Positions 37,222 through 49,757 of a stretch of 64,000 nucleotides of DNA are shown here, piece by piece. Source of the stretch: Lumnitzera littorea (lineage: Eukaryota; Streptophyta; Magnoliopsida; Myrtales; Combretaceae); the NCBI GenBank assembly GCA_024138015.1, contig JAMXBB010000007.1:83996902-84060901 (forward strand), given 5' to 3'. The translations under genes and the position numbers were made by a program. The notes under the pieces are model-generated. The model worked only from the letters and a program-made list of their open reading frames with translations. It had not been told where the DNA came from and ran no database searches. The number at the start of each line of letters is the position of its first letter. Position 1 is the first letter of the stretch.

Positions 37222-40200
37222 TGAGTCATGTAGTTTCTCGTAGTTATTCAGAGCTATTAATTTAGGGTGTTTGTGAAAATAGGTCAATTGAGATAATATT
37301 TCACATGTAAATCCTAAGAGTTAAGGAATGACTTGTCGTAAGTCTAAAAAATAGAAATATGATAAAATAATATCATTATAACTAAAAAAATAGATAATTT
37401 TACTAAATTATAATACATTATTATTCATTTGCCACAAAATGCGTAAATTAGGTAACTAAAATTAACTGAACTTTAGAGATAAATTATTTAAACACTAAAA
37501 CTATAAAATAACATATAAAAATAATATATGTACCTTAGGTAAAATTATTATATACCCAAAAAATGCCTAAAATACCAAAAAATATGCATAATTGACTACA
37601 AATTTATAAGAAAAATAATAAAAAATAAGGAAAAATTAGCAAAGCATCAGATTAACATGTGTTAGGGTGTGATTAAGCAAAAGGTATAGTTGTTCATAAA
37701 GAAAACAAGTTGTTGACACCTTGACATGCATGAAAAACTTAGGAATATAGGTGGAGAAGGGAGAAAAACTCTCATTAGGCATGACTCAACTTAAGAAAAA
37801 TTACTGAACCTCTCTAGAACATTGGGGAATCTTTTAGGAATTTGGGAAAAATTCAAAAAAAAAAAAAAGATCATTAAAGAATAAATCTAGAAAAATTCAA
37901 GAATTGAAATTGCACAAATCGAATTGTTTCAAGAAACGCGGGTTTGGAGAGGTACTAGAAATGAACCAGTACCACCACTTAGTAGTGATGGCAACGTTAG
38001 GTGGTGCCAATAAAGAGGGGGTGGTGAATGGTGGCCGAAAGGTAGCGTTTTGGGTAAGCTTCAATTTTCACTTGATTTTCTCTTATTTTTCAAAAATATT
38101 AACATAGGTTCAAAGATTTAAAAAAAAATTATTTTAGGATATTTTTGTATCTACTTTGAGAAAAAGATCAGTTAGCAAAAATTTTGATCAGATATATGAC
38201 CTTTTTAATAAATTATGTAAAATCGAATAATTTTCGAAGCAGTTTGAAATAATCCTATTGTTATTGTTTCAAAACCAAAATTTTTCTTAAACTTCCCTAT
38301 ATTGCATGTTTAGATCCTATGAAAAGATTTTGATAAAAAATATTTTCCATAATTTTTAGTAATTTTTAAGCCTCTAAATTTGATAAAAAAAAATGCTATT
38401 TTTAGACATTTTGTACAATTAAATTAAAAAAAAAAAACTATTTCTACTAGTTATGGAACTTATTGGTGTTATATATTATTGAGGCAAGTGATCTGGAGTT
38501 GGTTGAATTGAATGGAAGTTGAGGTATGCACAAATCATTGGTTATAGCTTACATGCATTAAGGTGTGGATATGTGAATTTGGAAGTATAGGTGTTATGGT
38601 GAGCATGGATACGATGAACCTATTGTATAATCAAGTTTTATTATGCTTGTAAACCGGAATAGGATGATGAGCAAGTCACTTGGAGTAAACTTGTAAATTG
38701 AGTTTGTTTAGGGAGTTCTTCAGATGGTTGAATTGGTAAAAGAGAGACTTAATTGTTGGTTCAGATATGAGATTATAAAGATAGCTAGTAACAAGATCTT
38801 AATTATAATTGTATCACAGCCTTGTTTGAGAAGCTATTTGGTAAAAAAGTAAGGTTGTAAAGACTTTAGAGACATGTACAAAGGTTAGCAAATGAAAGAA
38901 TTCTAACTCTAAATATGTTGGAGCCTCGTTTAGGAAGTTATTTAGTAAAAGAAGTGTGATTATAATGATTTTAGTGACTAGACCAAAATGTTGGCTGATT
39001 TTTTTTTTAAAAAAAAAAGCATAGATGACATCACTTTAAAAACATCTCTAGAGGATTGGTTTGTAAAGAGAGGGACTTAATCTTTATTTTAGAAAGTTGA
39101 TCCAAAGGTTAGGTAATAAAAGAGACTCAACTATAACCCATCATAGAGTTGTTCGAGAAGTATTTAGTAAGGGGAATGCAATTGAAATGGCAGGAACTTC
39201 ATCTATCATTGAATGGCATGGAATGCTTAAAGGAAATGACTTTAGAGGTTTGTTTAGAGAGTTGTGTGAAGTAAGCAATATAATTGGGATAACAATAGAG
39301 AATTGGATAGAGGGTTAATAGTCTACAAATATACATTAAGAGAATTCATCAAAAGGTTTTGGGATCAAAACTTAATACTAGGCGAGCTTTTAGAACCTTA
39401 TTTAGAGACTTTAATAGCAAGGTGGAACTCAATATTAACTTGACATGACTTACTAAAGATAAGTCTTAAACCACACTTAAACTATTTACATGAATTCATT
39501 TACCTTATATTAAGTGAAACTAAAGATGCTGTATTGAATATTTAAGGCAAAATTGAAGTAGAACAGATCAACCATCAGGACCGTCAAGTGTCACATGTCC
39601 AAGTAAGTGGGATCAGTGCTTTATCACACTTTGAAGTATTATTTACAAATACTTAAAGGCCTTAATATATGTCTTGGTTGTGATTGTAAGTTAGTTTCCT
39701 ATGCATGTGCAATGTGAGTGGTTAAATAATGTTTTGTTGTTTAGAGTGTTGAATTTTATGTATTGGTTGCTTTATGATGTTGCTGGATTAAATTGTTTGA
39801 AATTGCTTGAGCCCAAAAAGCAATCTAATTAAAGCTTAGCTTAACTACTAACCTAACTTGCATCCTAATCCACTAGAGCAAATGATTACATTTCTCAAGC
39901 CAAACATGGACCCCTTGATGAGGATAGTAGAAATAGTCTTTTCTCCACCCTTAGTCAAACTAAGTGATAAGAGAGAAGGTCGTGGCAAGGTTAGGAACTA
40001 TCATTCAAAGGTAATCTTAGGCAGAGTATGTTTCTCCATTGCATAAGCTCTAGTTTGGTTTTTATTCGCAAAGTATGCAGTGTCAAACTTTTCGAAACTT
40101 GGACTAGAGTAGGCATAATTTCTTTGATCTCATGATGACTGGTCAACATTGTGCAATGACGTTTGCTTGAACATATATTGCATTTAATTAACTTTGCTTA

Positions 40201-40773
40201 AAAACCTTGACTACTTGGCACTAAATATATGCTATTGTCTCCATTCGATTTATTGAGCAAGTTATTGCTCATTCCTCTATAGTTGTTTTGCATGTTTCCT
40301 AGTAGATACAACAGTTCTACTCCGTGTTCTAGAAGTGTAGAGAATGAGGTTGAGAAGTGAGATTCAAGACTAATTGATTGGATTCCTATTTTGTTCATTG
40401 ACTTTTCTAATCTCTAGGAAAACTAATAGGGTCTATTTAGGTGACCCTCTAGTTTTCAATTATTGTTACATGTACTATGTTCTGTAAACTTGTAAACTTT
40501 TAAAAATCCTTATTATGTCATTTTTCTAAAGTTATTTATAAAACTTATTTTTTTCTCAATTTTTTACACCATAAAATCTCTTTCAAAAGTTATTAAAAAA
40601 AAATAGCACCATAAGTTGATACCAAATAAGCATTGAATTGAATGACTTAAAGTTGTGGAATGGTAAAGGCCTGGTGTAAACTATACCTATATTAGCAGTT
40701 AAAGTAACTAGCTTCTAGTTTAGGTTGATTTATACGGTGAGGTTAGTACGACTCTCTAATCTAAAGCATAACA
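37222..40773 (+). mobile_element. 3' LTR of large LTR element 2
   Basis: About 3.55 kb, direct repeat of 28851-32056, starting TGAGTCATG (the 5' copy has TGTAATCCCAG) and ending CATAACA. It keeps blocks lost from the 5' LTR (about 37563-37640 and 37695-37928). The flanks TCATG (28846-28850) and CGTCC (40774-40778) do not match, so no target duplication is visible. Short open frames here pair with those in the 5' LTR and are non-coding. Confidence 0.8.
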
Positions 40774-40859
40774 CGTCCCAAAACTTTATAAAAACCTTAT
40801 GAAGAATTATTGTATAAGGTCTTTCTCAGGTTAGGTAGGATAATACCCTATAACAACCT
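40774..40859. other. Short spacer
   Basis: Between the 3' LTR and repeat copy B. Nothing recognised. Confidence 0.4.
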
Positions 40860-41690
40860 TTTTAGTTGCATTTCTTTTTGGAGGTGGTCTTAATTTTTTT
40901 GGCTTTTTTTATTTTTTTAATTTCTAAATTTATTTTTTCTTTTTAATTAGTTAAATATATATATGTAATTATATAATTTAGTTTTTTACTTTTTGTAGTT
41001 TTTACATTTCTTGTGCTCTTTACCCTTTCTTTATTTTTTTAACTTTTGTTTTTGTTTTTTTTTTTAAATTTTTTTGAAATTTTAATTTTTTAATAAATTA
41101 AATATATATATATATATATATGTAACTATGTAAATCTTTTTTTTTTTTTTGCACTTTTCTCATTTTCTATTCGTAATTGTTAAAATCACGAGTCAATCAT
41201 GCAATATTATGTATTTACAATTTTATAAGTTTTTCGAGTTAAAATCAATATGAAAATGGGTGTATACTTTTAATAGAATCATGACTTTAGGCATACGATT
41301 TGATAAGATTAATATTCGATTTTATATGATTGTACAATTCTATATGTTCTAATTCTTGATAAAATCGCAAGTTTAACAAATACTTTTATTTGCATCCATC
41401 ATGTTTTATTATTTTTAAAATATTTTTATTTTTTTTATAAATGCATATTGTTTCTTTTTTTTTTTATTTGTATTAGAATTGCCTTATTAGTGCTATGTGA
41501 GCATTATATTAGCACCACCTAGTGGATAAAGGTCACATTAAATGAGATTAGCAGTGTCATAATGGTAAATTATTGAGATTATCTATTTGAACTATTTATT
41601 GAGATGTTAATCCTAGATTTTCATTTTTCAAAATATTGATTTCTTATTTTTACTTTCAAATGTTGATCCCTTCTATTGTGATTTTCTTTA
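40860..41690 (-). repeat. Dispersed repeat, copy B (inverted partner of 27340-28230)
   Basis: The reverse complement matches 27340-28230 in the same order of blocks. It lacks the candidate Copia LTR but has its own extra ~240 bp (about 41156-41390, with 'aaaatcacgag' and 'aaaatcgcaag' near its ends). That extra piece looks like another small transposon, although no target duplication is seen. AT-rich throughout, no coding sequence. Confidence 0.55.
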
Positions 41691-42187
41691 TATATTTAAG
41701 TTCAACTGGCTAAACTTGTAAGATCATCTCATAGTATAAGTCTTTGAGCTTGAGTAAGAGCTCAAGCAGTGATCAAATTGATGTGGAAATTGGAATAAAT
41801 AAGGAAGTCTTCCTTTGTTTATTTTTTACTTCAACTTGTTATCTTTCTTTGTCTCGTTTGGATTACTTCTACTAATATCAATAAATTAAGTTTGAAACAT
41901 GAAATTATAAAAATTATATTTCCATACTGTTGATATCATATTTTGGACTTGAGCCCCTGAGGCTTATACTAACTTGACTAGCTCATGGCTTAACTCGACT
42001 TATTAGTGTTTGGCTCCATTATCCTCTTAGCTGACTTCAGCCTAAGCCCACTAGACAACTTACGCAATTACAATGGTGTAGTAATGGTTAGAAGATAGAG
42101 GATAAGGCTTATAGACTAGGTCAATAGCCATAATCCAACAAATCTAGACTACATCAGATAATACGCTCCTCTTACCTATGACGTATG
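41691..42187. other. Intergenic flank of Ty3/Gypsy element 3
   Basis: No gene seen. It ends at the LTR start. The base composition becomes less AT-rich near 41950-42187, but this part has no match next to the 3' LTR, so it lies outside the element. Confidence 0.45.
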
Positions 42188-43023
42188 TGATAGGAATCAA
42201 GCTACTGGGCCTTTGACCTATAACCAAGCTCGAGGATTGAAAGGCTTAGCAAGGTAGATTCTCCTACTCCAACTAACTCCTGTCAGGGCTGATTACTTCT
42301 TTGCTGAGTCACTCCTAATGCCGAGTCGAATGACTACCCATCTCTCTGTAGTACACCAAGATGAAGATTACTCACTTATGCTCGAGCCGACCAATGACTC
42401 GGCATCTGCTTTATCGAGAAGCTATGATAGAGAGACTCTGGACTAACTAAGCTATCTTTACTCGGACAAGTAAGCTGACTATACTTTTTATCCTCATCTT
42501 CCAACGGCATCACCAATACAACATCACCATGTATATAGAATCATGTATAGAATCCGTTACTCTAATGACTATTTTCTTTGAATATTCATTTTTACCCTTT
42601 TGTATCTTGTACATTACTTCCTTAGGAAATGTCTTTTTTGTATTTTCCCTTTTAGACATGTTGCCTTAAATTCTTGGTTATAAATGTCCCTTGTACTTTT
42701 AGCTATAAACATTAGATTGATTATCATTAACACTCTTTGAGTATTTTTTTCCTTCCTTGTGTAAACATTGTCTGTGTACTTTTAGTGCCACTCTTATCCT
42801 AACCCTTGAGCAAGGTTAGGTGGTGAGTAACCTTACTGGATCGATTCATGCATTATATGGAATTGTGTCGTGAGTTCTCGAAAGTTCTATTGGTATATCA
42901 TATCCATTGGGACTGTGTGTGGGTTTTTGCTTACTTTTCATTTGTATATGTCTTTTCACATTTTCCCCATCACTTCTTTTTCAAGCCTTTGACAAGCTTG
43001 GACTCATTAAACGACTAACGTCA
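42188..43023 (+). mobile_element. 5' LTR of Ty3/Gypsy element 3
   Basis: 836 bp, starts TGATAGGAATCAAGC and ends about ACGTCA. It is repeated at 47543-48376 with shared blocks such as 'gagagactctgga', 'tttctttgaatatt', 'gagtatttttttcct' and 'gcaagg(t/c)taggtggtgagta'. A primer-binding site follows three bases later. Confidence 0.85.
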
Positions 43024-43026
43024 TCT

Positions 43027-43038
43027 TGGTATTAGAGC
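43027..43038 (+). other. Primer-binding site of element 3
   Basis: TGGTATTAGAGC matches the initiator-Met tRNA site TGGTATCAGAGC at 11 of 12 positions, with one C-to-T change. Confidence 0.85.
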
Positions 43039-43257
43039 GGAGGTTTTGTTTAAGTTATGGTTTATGTTTGAAGTTTTGTTTATACTTTGTTTTGTATATA
43101 TGAAACAGAGTAAGTTACTACATTCATTTAACTGCTATGTTTGTTAGCTATTACTCTTTTTAGTTTGTGGAACTATTTGCTATATCACCTATTTTGAAGG
43201 GATTGGGCTTTAAATCTGTGGAGAAAACGATTGACCTAAGTGTAAGCATTGGTGTTA

Positions 43258-44525
43258 GAGATGACAATAATGGTGGTGTCTACCATGGACAATAGTCTCA
43301 GGAAACCTCTAGGAGCACTGACGAGAGATTAGATGAGGTGGCTAGCCTCTTAGTAGATATGACCTGAACTGCTCATGCATTGGCTTGTCGATTGATTGAG
43401 GCTGCATAAAACACCCCACAGGTTACTTAACCTGTTAGAGGTTAGAACCCAGCTTGACTAGTTCAAGGTGGTGGAGTAGGTGGATGAGTAAGACAAAGGA
43501 TAGACCCGAGAGAATTGGATGAAGAGGGCGAGGAAGAGTATTTTGAAGAAGAGTGAACTAGAGTCCTTAGAGCATCTTACCATGTGAAGCTTCAAATTCT
43601 GAGCTTCAATGGATCTGAGAGTGTTAATGAAAATTTGGAATGGGAAGAGAGAGTGGAGTGTATTTTTGAATAATATCAGTACAAGGATTATAAGAAGGTG
43701 AGAACTACTGCTATTGAGTTCTCTAGATATGCCACCATGTGGTGGAAGAATTTCCAAGCTATGAGGAGGTGAGAGGGCTACGAAGAGATTAATACTTGAA
43801 TCGAGATGAAGAGAATACTTAGAAACAGGTTCGTGTAGGAAACTTATCTATAGGACATCTTTCCTCAGCTTTGGGAGCTGAGACAAGGAGGTCGAATAGT
43901 TGACGAGTATGTCTAGAAATTCCAAATGCTCATGATCCGATGTGAAGTAGAGGAACCCCCAGCGTGAACAACCTCTAGATTCATTACGGGATTGAGAGGT
44001 GATATTTGGGATGTTGTAGAACTCTAACGATTCACAACAATGGATGAAGCCATCTAAATAGCTTGACGAGTGGAGAGATAGAGAAGAAGTCGAGTACCAA
44101 CCATAATGCTAACTAGCCAACCTAGACAGAGAAGTCATCGAGCTCAATTAAGTATTGAGCTGACCTAAAAGGTAGATGTCCTAGTCGACAAGAAAGGCTG
44201 ACTCGACAGTAACATACTAACTCGAACTTATGAGAAGAGGCAAAGGTCTGGTAGGATGACGAGCCAAATCGAGTTCTTTAAATGCCAAGGGTTTGAACAT
44301 ATGGCTACTTAGTGCCTGCATTGAAGGACTATGGCCATCAAGGGAGACATCCTAAAGCTAGAGGTAGAAAGTACTAATGGGGAACTTAAAGAAGAGGAGA
44401 TCGTTGCTAAGAAAGAAGCGACTAAGAATGAGCTTATTAAAGAGGATGTGTTTACCGAGGACTTGGATCAGTTGGTCCTAGTTGTCCAACATGTAATGAA
44501 CATGGAACCCTTACGAGAGGAGGAG
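43258..44525 (+). pseudogene. Ty3/Gypsy gag (broken)
   Basis: The frame reads KLQILSFNGSESVNENLEWE, then YQYKDYKKVRTTAIEFSRYA and TMWWKNFQ, the capsid region of plant Ty3/Gypsy gag. A zinc-knuckle FKCQGFEHMATQC follows near 44270-44310, where the first Cys of CX2C appears replaced by Phe. Many in-frame stops interrupt it (for example after VECIFE, before YQYKDY). Most could come from CAA, CAG, CGA or TGG by one transition. Not functional. Confidence 0.8.
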
Positions 44526-44970
44526 TAGAGGGAGAATTTGTTTCATACCACCTGTAAGGTGAATGACCAGGTGCGAGCATTAATTTTGGATAGTAGAAGT
44601 TGCAACAATGTAGCATTAGTTGAAATGGTCATATAGTTGAAGTTGCTGAGCATTGTACACCCGAAGCCATATAAGTTACAGTGGCTGAATGATAAAGGAA
44701 CACTATATGTCACCCAATAAGTATTATAGCTTATCACAATTGGAAACTACTCCAACGAGATTCTCTATAATGTATTGCCCATGTACTCCTAGTATGTGTT
44801 GCTTGGCTGATCATGGCTAATTGACAGGAGAGTTATCCATGATGGATATAAGAATACATATATGTTTGAGAAGAATGGCTGAATGATCATACTAAACCTG
44901 ATGCCACAGAGAGAAGTTAGTAAATTGCAAATAAAACTTGCTTGCAAATTGAAGAAGACCTTGGTGATGA
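44526..44970 (+). pseudogene. Ty3/Gypsy protease (broken)
   Basis: Reads CKVNDQVRALILDSRSCNNV. The aspartic protease signature D-S-G appears as D-S-R, so the flap-side glycine is lost. Stops follow within about 20 codons. It lies in the expected position between gag and RT. Confidence 0.7.
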
Positions 44971-46330
44971 GCCGAACTCTAAGAGGCCATTGATATTGAT
45001 GAGTCGGCCTTTATGTTGGTCAAGCAGCTACTAGAAATGAAGGAGTAGGTGAATTTCCCTTAGAAATAAAAGAGTTGATGGATGAGTATGCCGATTTGTT
45101 CCCAAAATAGTTACTCGAGGGGTTACCTTAACTCGAGGCATAAAGCATTGCATTGACTTAATACTTGACGCCATACTGTGGAATAAGTTAGCTTATCGGA
45201 TGAATCTCAAATAAGCTTTTAAGCTCCAATGCAAGTCAATGAGTTGTTGGAGAGAGGTTAGGTTAGAGAAAGTCTTAGCCCTTGTGTTGTGTCGATGCTT
45301 CTAGTCTTGAATGTATATAGATAGTCGAGCTGTGAACAAGATTACGATCAAATATGGGTATCCCATTTCTAGATTGGAAGACATGCTGGATGAACTGAGT
45401 GGAGCTCAGATCTTTAGCAAGATTGACTTGAAATCTAGCTATCATCAGATTCGCATGAGATTTGGAGATGACTGGAAAATTGCATTTAAAACTCGACATG
45501 GTCTTTATGAGACATTTAATAGGAAAGTGTGTCGTGGTGTATTTTGATGACATCCTAGTTTATAGTGCTGATATGTTGAGTCACTATGAACATCTTCAAG
45601 CCGTATTAGATATCCTTTGTATCGAGAGATTATTCGGTAACTTGAAGAAATGTTGCTTTTTCCAGGAGGAAGTAGTATTCTTGGACTTTGTAGTAAGTGG
45701 AGGAGGTTTAGGAGTGGATGAAGAAAAGATTTGAGTAATCATTGAGTGGCCAACTCCTATTACTTATGCCAATGTAAGAAGTTTCCATGAACTGACTTCA
45801 TTCTATAGACGATTCATTAGGAATTTCAGCACCCTCGTTGCACCACTTATTGAGATAAAGAAGAAAAACACTAACTTCTAATGGGTAGAAAGGGAGGAGA
45901 GGACAAAGGAGAGATTGACCTCTGCCCTGGTGTTAGTTCTACTTGACTTCGAGAAGATATTTGACCTGGAATATGATGTGTCAGGCATTGGAATAGGCAC
46001 TGTCCTAATGCAAGAAGGCCAACTAATTGCCTTCCACAGTGAGAAGCTTAGAGGACCTCAGTTAAATTACTTTATGTTTGACAAAGAACTCTTGGTACTG
46101 ATCTGAGCATTGCAAGTATGTCAGCACTATTTACTGTTAAGAAAATTTGTCATATATATAACCATGAGTCACTGAGGTACCTCTAAAGTCAGACCAAGTT
46201 ATCGAAGCGATAGGCGAGATGGGTTGAATTCCTTAAAGGATTCAATTTTGTAATAAAATATAAACAAGAAAAGAGCAATGTAGTCGCAAATGCTTTCTCA
46301 AGAAGACATGCACTCTTGAGTGAATTGCAG
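44971..46330 (+). pseudogene. Ty3/Gypsy reverse transcriptase and RNase H (broken)
   Basis: Reads SRAVNKITIKYGYPISRLED, LDELSGAQIFSKIDLKSSYH and, in another frame, VVVYFDDILVYSADM (catalytic FDD kept at 45540-45551). Later come VRSFHELTSFYRRFIRNFS and the RNase H part DLEYDVSGIGIGTVLMQEGQ with QLIAFHSEKLRG. About 22 residues, including the MPFGLTNAP-type motif, are missing at a junction near 45505-45515, with a frame change. Motifs resemble the CRM-like chromovirus group, but no chromodomain is seen. Several stops. Not functional. Confidence 0.85.
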
Positions 46331-47530
46331 ACCTAATTATTTGGGTTTGTAAGCATCAAAGAGCAGTACTTTAGGGATCTACACTTTGGACTTGTATTTG
46401 CGTGATGTGTCGATGGAAGAATAGTGGACAAGTATCATATAGAAGATAGCTACTTGTTTTGAGGTAGAAAATTATGTGTATCGACTTGTTTGTTATGGGA
46501 ACCATTAATTAAGAAAGCCTACAGTGGAGGAATGTTTGGACACTTTAAGGAGAAAATGAGTATGAGTTGTTGAGTGGTCAAATTCTTTTAGCCAAGAATA
46601 AGGCAAGATGTGCACTAAGTCATTAAAAGCTGTGTTGTGTGCAAAAGGGCTAAGTGCCGAGTCGAGAAAGGAAAAGCAATGCCATTACCTGTTCCAACAA
46701 AGCTATAGACCGAATAGAGCATGGAATTTGTTCTCAAACTATCGTGAACTACTCAAGGTAAAGATTCTGTAATCATTGTCGAGGATCGGTTCAGCAAGAT
46801 GGCATACTTTGTGCAATTACACGATGTGTCGAGAATTGTAGTCTTCAACAAGGACCCAAAGTTCTTGAGCCATTTCTGGAGGACATTTTGGCATCGGTTA
46901 GGGACTAAACTACTATTCGGTACTTCTTGTCACCCTCAAACTGATGGCTAAATAGAGGTGGTTAATCGCACTTTAGGATCATTGCTCCGAGCTGCAGTAG
47001 GCAAGAACTTGGTTGATGGACATTTGTTAACCAGTGGTCGAATTCGCTTACAATCGGACAGTGTATGACACCACTAAGCAAACTCCCTTTGAAGTGGTCT
47101 TTGGTTTTAATCCCAAGTTGCCCTTCGATTAAACCCTTGTACCTATGCCCATGCAAGAGGACCCTGACGTGGAAGCTAAGGCATAATCCCTTTAGCACAT
47201 CTACAATAGAGTTACTCGGCACATCAGCCAAGCTGCTAGAAGAATGTGAGAGAAGACCAAGGGTAGGATGACTAAACAATTCCAACAAAGAGACTTAGTA
47301 TGGCTGCACCTCAGCAAAGAATGGTTCCTAAGAAAGAGGAGGAACAAATAATTTGTAAGAGCTGAAGGACCTTTCAGAATCCTCTAGAAGATCAATGATA
47401 ATGCTTAAAGATTGGAGCTACCTAAGGACTATAGGGTTTCTGACACCTTCAACATTACTGACCTCAGTCCATATCACCTCGATAGAAAGCTGATCGAAGA
47501 CCATTCGAATTTGATCCTAAATCTAAATCA
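46331..47530 (+). pseudogene. Ty3/Gypsy integrase (broken, internally deleted)
   Basis: Reads SCVVCKRAKCRVEKGKAMP (end of the HHCC finger), VEDRFSKMAYFVQLHDVS, then KDPKFLSHFWRTFWHRLGT, HPQTDG, IEVVNRTLGSLLRAAVGKN and a C-terminus with LELPKDYRVSDTFNITDLSP. The first catalytic Asp position reads Glu and the second Asn, while the Glu of 'EVVNRTL' is kept. About 30 residues are missing between the first two catalytic sites. Frame shifts and stops are present. Confidence 0.8.
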
Positions 47531-47533
47531 ACC

Positions 47534-47542
47534 CAGAGGAAG
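47534..47542 (+). other. Polypurine tract of element 3
   Basis: CAGAGGAAG directly before the 3' LTR start, the expected position of the plus-strand primer. Confidence 0.6.
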
Positions 47543-48376
47543 TGATAAGAATTAGGCTACTAAGCCTTTGACTCACAACCGAGCTTGAGGATTTGAAGGC
47601 CTAGCAAGGCGGATTCTCTTACTCCAACCAACTGCTGCTAAGGTCAAGTACTTCTTTGCTAAGTTACTCTTAATGCCGAGATGAATGATTGCCTATCTCT
47701 CTATAGTACATCAAGATGAAGATTACCTACTTGTACTTGAGCCAATCAATGACTTGGCATCTCCCTTATCGAGAAGTTGAGATAGAGAGACTCTGGATTG
47801 ACTAAGCTACCCTTGTTTGGACAAGCAAGTTAACCGTACTTTTTGTCTGCATCTTCCAACAACATCACTAATACAGTTGCTACATGTATAGAATTATGTG
47901 TAGAATTCGTTACATCAATGATTGTTTTCTTTGAATATTTATTTTTGCCCTTTTGTATCTTGTATATTACTTTTTTAGAAAATTCCCTTTTTGTCTTCTC
48001 CCTTTTAGGTATGTTGCCTTAAATTCTTAGGTATAAATACTCCTTGTACTTGTAGTTATAAACATCAGATTGATTATCATCAATACCCTTTGAGTATTTT
48101 TTTCCTCCCCTGCGTAAACACTGCCTATTTACTCTTGATACCACTCTTATCTTAACTCTTGAGCAAGGCTAGGTGGTGAGTAACCTCACTGGATCGATTC
48201 GTGCGTCATATGAAATTATGCTATATGTCCTTGAAAGTTCCATTAGTGTATTATATCCATTAGGACTATTTGTGGGTTTTGCCTTACTTTTCATTTGTAT
48301 ATGTCTTTTCACATTTTTCCCCATCACTTCTTTTTCAAGCTTTCAACAAACTTGGACCTATTAAACGATCGTCCTT
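47543..48376 (+). mobile_element. 3' LTR of Ty3/Gypsy element 3
   Basis: Direct repeat of 42188-43023, starting TGATAAGAATTAGGC. The last bases diverge (TTAAACGATCGTCC against TTAAACGACTAACGTCA), so the end is approximate. No target-site duplication could be matched. Confidence 0.8.
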
Positions 48377-49239
48377 GTTAGTTCTTGGTCACAATCCACA
48401 ACAATGTGGACATGGAAAATTGCTGTTATTAGTTCTTTATTGCGTTCTTGCATCTGAGTGGCTATACCGAATAATGCCGCATTGCCCCTTATCATATGCT
48501 CTTTTGCAGGCAATTTACCTAAGTGCAAAGTCTAATTCCATCAATATTCTACCGGCAAAATCCTATAGATGACATTTGCTGTCATCTATGGGAAACTAAC
48601 TCATCCAATACTGAAACACCTTAAACACTTTACAAACACATTTTCTGCTTTTCTCATCCACCATGTCTCATGTTGTAGATTTGAACAACCAGCCATAGAA
48701 CAATTAGCCCCCAGTTGGGAAAACCCCTAAACAGCGACTTGTGTACCTATAATGGATGCTTGAGGAGTTCGTTGCTTACAATAGGAAACTTTAGGCTAGA
48801 CTTGATGAGGTCAAGTGGTAAAGCAAGTAAACTTGAGTGCTTGAAGTATTAGATGCCCATAATGGGCAAGACGACCACCACCACTAGCAATAGTAGTAGT
48901 AGCAACAAAATGGAAGGCACCATAGCCTAACCTTCAAGTACAAGAGCAGTAGGTGTGGTATATGAATAATTGCGACTGTAACCTTGTAAGCTATGAGCAG
49001 CTAGTTGACTCTTATGGGAGAGGGGGAGGGGGGTGCTGCCCATTCAGCAGTATGTAGTGTTCATCTAATTGACAATGACTCTTTGAATAACAGGAGAGCA
49101 ACGTTGCAGAAGGTATTGGCTTGGTCATCAGCAACAAAACCTCCTTTACTAGGGGTATCTAGGATGAAGTTTTGCCTCTAAAGTCCCCATGTTAAACTAA
49201 TGCGATGCCATTGGTGATCTTATCGATCACCTTCTCTAC
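48377..49239. other. Degraded sequence, probably upstream part of an older gag
   Basis: No intact gene. From about 48690 the frame has short gag-leader-like stretches (NQP, a run of Ser codons near 48890) but nothing firm. A G-rich run lies at 49017-49034. Confidence 0.4.
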
Positions 49240-49757
49240 TTCTGCATCCTCATGAATCTCTAAGATCACGAGGATGCTATTATGTACAAGGTCTTCCCAA
49301 GCATCTTAAGGAAGGTAGCTCAAACATGGTTTAACCACCTATTTGAGAATTCTATTTCCTCCTTCAATAAGCTCACTTGTCATTCCAACCTTCAATTCTA
49401 GGTTAGTAAGCACCCATCTAAGGATACCTCATCCTTGTACTTAATTAAGTAAAAGGAAGGGGAAACCCTTTGTGAGTACGTAGCCCAATTCAATAATGCC
49501 GTAGTTGAAATCCCTCACCTTGATGAGGCAGTTGTTGTTGATGCTGCCCAGCTCGATATCAAACTTTTTGAAGATTTCTTCTAGTCTATCTCCAAAAGCA
49601 AACCCAATAACTTAACCGAATTCTGGAATAAAGCCTAAAAATATATGGACTATGAGGACAACATCTGTACTAGGTGCGAGATTGACTTGGAGAGATCAGG
49701 TGGTAAGAAGTATAATGAGAAAGGGTTTGTGAAGGATCGCATAGGTGGGAAGGCATC
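49240..49757 (+). pseudogene. Ty3/Gypsy gag fragment, cut by the Tat LTR
   Basis: Reads KVFPSILRKVAQTWFNHL, then KEGETLCEYVAQFNNAVVEI, PHLDEAVVVDAAQLDIKLFE and KYMDYEDNICTR. This is the order of the retrotransposon gag (capsid) domain. Its sequence differs from the gag of the neighbouring Tat element and lies on the opposite strand. Several stops are present. It ends abruptly at 49757, where the Tat/Ogre LTR starts, so the Tat element inserted into it. The right half should lie beyond 64000. Confidence 0.75.

Noticed and set aside
41156..41390. Possible MITE inside repeat copy B, similar in style to the intron 15 insertion
   Set aside because: Absent from copy A, but no matching target duplication or clear inverted ends by eye.
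45275..45553. 92-codon open frame on the - strand
   Set aside because: It is the reverse shadow of the RT of element 3, whose conserved motifs are on the + strand.
48270..48572. 100-codon open frame
   Set aside because: Its first third is LTR sequence of element 3, and the rest has no resemblance to a protein family.
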